Of a stretch of DNA of 64,000 nucleotides, positions 61,827-64,000 are shown one piece after another. Made by a program: the position numbers and the translations under genes. Position 1 is the first letter of the stretch. The number at the start of each line of letters is the position of its first letter. Source of the DNA: Curvibacter gracilis ATCC BAA-807 (lineage in GTDB: Bacteria > Pseudomonadota > Gammaproteobacteria > Burkholderiales > Burkholderiaceae_C); the NCBI RefSeq assembly GCF_000518645.1, contig NZ_JADZ01000011.1, positions 244,525 through 308,524 of the forward strand, in the 5' to 3' direction. The notes beneath the pieces were generated by a model. It was given only the letters and a program-made list of their open reading frames with translations, had not been told where the DNA came from and did not search any database.

Positions 61827-61852
61827 AAAAAAAGCGCGGTGAAGGCCGCGCT
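61827..61852 (-). terminator. Attenuator terminator of thrS
   Basis: AGCGCGG-CCTTCA-CCGCGCT followed by seven T residues on the minus strand, ending 32 bases before the thrS ATG. The 5' arm (61851-61846) can alternatively pair with TCGCGC at 61888-61883, which would form an antiterminator. Confidence 0.85.
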
Positions 61853-61899
61853 TTTTTCCATGGAGCAAAAACAGGTGTGCAGGCGCGAACCAGCGGGTC

Positions 61900-61941
61900 T
61901 CAACGACCCAGGAAGATCTCCGGTGTAGTTCGCGGTGTCAT
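61900..61941 (-). CDS. Putative thrS leader peptide
   Basis: A 13-codon reading frame ATG ACA CCG CGA ACT ACA CCG ... TGA encoding MTPRTTPEIFLGR, with three Thr in the first six residues. AAAGG lies about ten bases upstream. Codons 3-5 contain CGCGAAC (61934-61928), which is exactly complementary to GTTCGCG (61890-61884) downstream. A ribosome stalled at Thr codons 5-6 would cover this segment and free the downstream one to form an antiterminator. It is too short to be judged by coding statistics. Confidence 0.65.
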   Translation of the reverse strand: MTPRTTPEIFLGR

Positions 61942-61996
61942 AACCAAGATGCCTTTCTCGCTCTTGCAAGTAGCCCTGTTGCCAGGATATCGGCGG

Positions 61997-62025
61997 ATTT
62001 TAACGCCTCGACCCAAGCGTGCCAA
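61997..62025 (-). promoter_or_regulatory. sigma70 promoter of thrS
   Basis: On the minus strand TTGGCA (62025-62020), a 17-base spacer and TAAAAT (62002-61997). Transcription would start near 61990, giving a leader of about 195 bases to the thrS ATG and an attenuated RNA of about 165 bases. Confidence 0.7.
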
Positions 62026-62105
62026 CCAAGACACCTAAAAATGCCCCCAGCTCAAGCAACGCGCCAGCCGCTTTCTGATGGCATGTCCCTTGAGGCCGCA
62101 CCATG

Positions 62106-62130
62106 AAAAAAGCCCAGGCAAGCCTGGGCT
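62106..62130 (-). terminator. Intrinsic terminator after isocitrate lyase
   Basis: AGCCCAGGC-TT-GCCTGGGCT followed by six T residues on the minus strand, 24 bases after the stop. Confidence 0.92.
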
Positions 62131-62153
62131 TTATTGAGCGCTAGCGCCCAAGA

Positions 62154-63485
62154 TCAGTGGAACTGCTCTTCTTCGGTCGAACCGGTCAGCGCCTTCACCG
62201 AGGACGAGCCACCCTGGATGACGGTGGTGACGTCGTCAAAGTAACCGGCACCCACTTCTTGCTGGTGCGACACGAAGGTGTAGCCTTGTTCGCGGGCGGC
62301 GAACTCGGGCTCTTGCACCATTTCAACGTAGTGGCGCATGCCTTCGCCGCGTGCATAGGCGTGGGCAAACTTGAAGGTGTTGTACCAGTTGCTGTGGATA
62401 CCAGCCAAGGTGATGAACTGGTACTTGTAACCCAGTGCCGACAGTTCGTCCTGGAAGCGTGCAATGGTTGCATCGTCGAGGTTCTTCTTCCAGTTGAACG
62501 AGGGCGAGCAGTTGTAAGACAGCAGCTTGCCAGGGCAGGCCGCGTGAACGGCTTGAGCGAACTCACGAGCAAAGCCCAGGTCAGGCGTACCGGTTTCGCA
62601 CCACACCAGATCGGCGTAGGGTGCGTAGGCCACACCGCGGCTGATGGCCTGCTCCAGGCCGTTCTTGACGCGGTAGAAGCCTTCTTGGGTACGCTCGCCG
62701 GTCAGGAAAGGCTTGTCGTTGGCATCGTGGTCCGAGGTGATCAGGTTGGCAGCCTCAGCGTCGGTGCGGGCCAACACGATGGTGGACACACCCATCACGT
62801 CTGCAGCAAAGCGGGCAGCTGTCAGCTTTTCGCAGGCTTCTTGAGTGGGGACAAGCACCTTGCCACCCATGTGGCCGCACTTCTTCACGGCGGCCAATTG
62901 GTCTTCGAAGTGCACGCCGGCAGCGCCTGCGGCAATCATGTTCTTCATCAGTTCGAAAGCGTTGAGCACACCACCGAAGCCGGCCTCAGCATCGGCCACG
63001 ATGGGCAGGAAGTAGTCGATGAATTCCTTGTCGCCGGGGTTGATGCCGCGGCCCCACTGGATTTCGTCAGCGCGCTTGAAGGTGTTGTTGATGCGACGCA
63101 CCATGGTCGGCACCGAGTCGTAGGCGTACAGCGACTGGTCGGGGTACATGGTTTCGGAAGTGTTGCCGTCGGCAGCCACTTGCCAGCCCGACAGGTACAC
63201 AGCCTCCAGGCCAGCCTTGGCCTGCTGCATGGCCTGGCCAGCGGAGATGGCGCCGAAGGAGTTGACGTAGCCCTTCTTGGCGCTGCCGTTCACCAGATCC
63301 CACAGCTTTTCGGCGCCACGCTTGGCCAAGGTGTGCTCAATCGACAGACTGCCACGCAGACGCACCACATCGGCAGCGCTGTAGTTGCGCTTGACACCCT
63401 TCCAACGGGGGTTCTGCGCCCAATCCTTTTCGAGGGCTTCGATTTGCTGCTGGCGGCTCAGTTGGGAATTGAGAGATTGCGACAT
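62154..63485 (-). CDS. aceA: Isocitrate lyase
   Basis: Splits isocitrate into glyoxylate and succinate, opening the glyoxylate shunt for growth on acetate or fatty acids and for reuse of PHB carbon. It is 443 residues. The catalytic motif KKCGHMGGK is present, together with [13 protein letters not shown] and [14 protein letters not shown] lies eight bases upstream of the ATG at 63485. It is transcribed alone, with a terminator downstream and repeated dyads upstream. Confidence 0.97.
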   Translation of the reverse strand: MSQSLNSQLSRQQQIEALEKDWAQNPRWKGVKRNYSAADVVRLRGSLSIEHTLAKRGAEKLWDLVNGSAKKGYVNSFGAISAGQAMQQAKAGLEAVYLSGWQVAADGNTSETMYPDQSLYAYDSVPTMVRRINNTFKRADEIQWGRGINPGDKEFIDYFLPIVADAEAGFGGVLNAFELMKNMIAAGAAGVHFEDQLAAVKKCGHMGGKVLVPTQEACEKLTAARFAADVMGVSTIVLARTDAEAANLITSDHDANDKPFLTGERTQEGFYRVKNGLEQAISRGVAYAPYADLVWCETGTPDLGFAREFAQAVHAACPGKLLSYNCSPSFNWKKNLDDATIARFQDELSALGYKYQFITLAGIHSNWYNTFKFAHAYARGEGMRHYVEMVQEPEFAAREQGYTFVSHQQEVGAGYFDDVTTVIQGGSSSVKALTGSTEEEQFH

Positions 63486-63790
63486 GTGATCACTCCAGGT
63501 TGGTTGAAAGGGGCCAGCCGTATTGCGTTTGCAAGTTCGTTGGCGTTGAGACAACTTTAAGTCTTCTATAAGAGTTGAAGACAATCTTATGTCTTATAGA
63601 AGACTTTTTTATTTTTATTAAAATTCAATGACTTACAACGCATATTTCTTATCATGAACCTGAATCCGTGAGCCCAAGAGTGAAAGTGCCTCACCCTGCG
63701 GGTGCGTTCGATTTGAGGTAGTTTGGTAAACGCGAGACAGGTGTGGGGCGTTGATGGGCCTGTTGCAAACGCAGTACCTGAGTTCTTCCA
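63486..63790. promoter_or_regulatory. Upstream region of isocitrate lyase and junction with the insertion sequence
   Basis: A 305-base gap without a supported gene. It contains the tandem repeats at 63545-63603, a strongly AT-rich stretch (about 63604-63655) unlike the rest of the window, and then GC-richer DNA leading into the transposase. TGCGTTTGCAA occurs at 63524-63534 and in inverted form at 63763-63773. The insertion-sequence left end must lie in this gap, but I could not place it. Confidence 0.5.
63545..63603. repeat. Adjacent 29/30-base tandem repeats upstream of isocitrate lyase
   Basis: Two abutting imperfect copies (63545-63573 and 63574-63603) share GTTGA, GACAA and GTCTT blocks. 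Each has an AGAC/GTCT dyad inside; the second holds perfect AAGACA-N6-TGTCTT. A perfect 14-base inverted repeat joins 63560-63573 to 63592-63605. This looks like a double operator for a dimeric regulator. Confidence 0.75.
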
Positions 63791-64000
63791 ATGCGCCCCT
63801 TCATCGTCAAGCAGCTCGACTACGACCTCACCCCGGTAGCCGGTCTGGCGCTGGTCGGACATCACCTGAATCGACTCGCGCCAGTGTTCAAGCGACTCGA
63901 TGCCGCCTTGCCCGTGAGAAATGGCGTTGCCAACAGCGACATCCTGCGCAGCTACCTGGGCCTGCTGGTGCAGGGCAAGAGCGACTTCGATGCGATTGAG
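63791..64000 (+). CDS. IS1380-family transposase, N-terminal part (cut by window edge)
   Basis: Seventy codons from the ATG at 63791 to the window edge. The start reads MRPFIVKQLDYDLTPVAG, followed by LNRLAPVFKRLDAALP and NGVANSDILRSYLGLLVQGK, which match the N-terminal region of DDE transposases of the IS1380 family. The catalytic part lies beyond the window. No good Shine-Dalgarno is present. It is divergent from isocitrate lyase, so the element inserted just upstream of that gene's control region. Confidence 0.8.
   Translation, partial: MRPFIVKQLDYDLTPVAGLALVGHHLNRLAPVFKRLDAALPVRNGVANSDILRSYLGLLVQGKSDFDAIE

Larger units (their letters stand above)
61795..62153 (-). promoter_or_regulatory. 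thrS leader region (359-base gap)
   Basis: This gap holds, in transcription order: the icl terminator, a good sigma70 promoter, a Thr-containing leader peptide, competing stem segments and a terminator just before thrS. These parts are listed separately. The arrangement is that of ribosome-mediated transcription attenuation. Confidence 0.7.

Noticed and set aside
61795..62030. T-box-type control of thrS
   Set aside because: No T-box sequence or specifier-loop layout is present; the Thr-codon leader peptide explains the stems better, and T-boxes are typical of Gram-positives.

Overview
The window looks like a contiguous chromosomal segment of a beta-proteobacterium of the order Burkholderiales, most probably family Comamonadaceae. 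The reasons are the high GC content, the class I phaC-phaA-phaB operon, the hisZ-purA / hflC-hflK-hflX-hfq-der-bamB-yfgM-hisS-ispG-rodZ-pilW-rlmN-ndk gene order, and protein sequences typical of that family. I could not run a database search, so the genus is left open. Nearly all genes are on the minus strand; the long plus-strand reading frames lying over them are antisense shadows.

Layout: (1) 1-2780, C4-dicarboxylate transporter dctA (cut by the window edge) and a Kef-type antiporter lacking its usual C-terminal nucleotide-binding domain. (2) 2932-6827, polyhydroxyalkanoate operon phaCAB. (3) 6919-11643, a mixed accessory block: small membrane protein, pgeF, zeta-class GST isomerase, ABM-family protein, FAH-family hydrolase, hemerythrin, NUDIX hydrolase and a His-rich secreted protein. 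(4) 11911-13962, a P1B-4-type metal ATPase with a His-repeat head. (5) 14028-30684, the conserved housekeeping cluster from a purine phosphoribosyltransferase and purA to ndk (nucleotide synthesis, membrane quality control, Hfq, ribosome GTPase, BAM, HisRS, MEP pathway, cell shape, type IV pilus, rRNA methylation). (6) 30790-39699, rluB, scpB, rluD, bamD, a DinG/YoaA helicase, a PP2C phosphatase, a secreted coiled-coil protein and zapE. (7) 39710-45581, the 2-oxoglutarate dehydrogenase complex odhA-odhB-lpd with an inverted-repeat-rich spacer. (8) 45933-53477, a tight six-gene operon for an aminoacyl-carrier-protein system. (9) 53790-61794, tRNA-Pro and the thrS-infC-rpmI-rplT-pheS-pheT-ihfA-merR translation operon. 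(10) 62154-64000, isocitrate lyase with a tandem-repeat upstream region, then the 5' end of an IS1380-like transposase.

The most interesting system is the operon at 45933-53477. It encodes a carrier protein, an acyl-CoA-dehydrogenase-like flavoprotein, an amino acid:[carrier protein] ligase (a truncated class II seryl-tRNA-synthetase relative), a DUF1839 protein, a family 2 glycoside hydrolase and a tandem alpha/beta hydrolase with Cys at one nucleophile position and Arg at the other. The ligase keeps Cys/Glu/Cys zinc ligands at positions matching characterised enzymes. The inferred logic is that a small amino acid is loaded on the carrier, possibly oxidised there, and transferred to an unknown acceptor that may be a glycoconjugate. 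The second notable signal is a complete-looking ribosome-mediated attenuator ahead of thrS: promoter, 13-codon Thr-containing leader peptide, competing stems and terminator. A further terminator-like hairpin precedes pheS.
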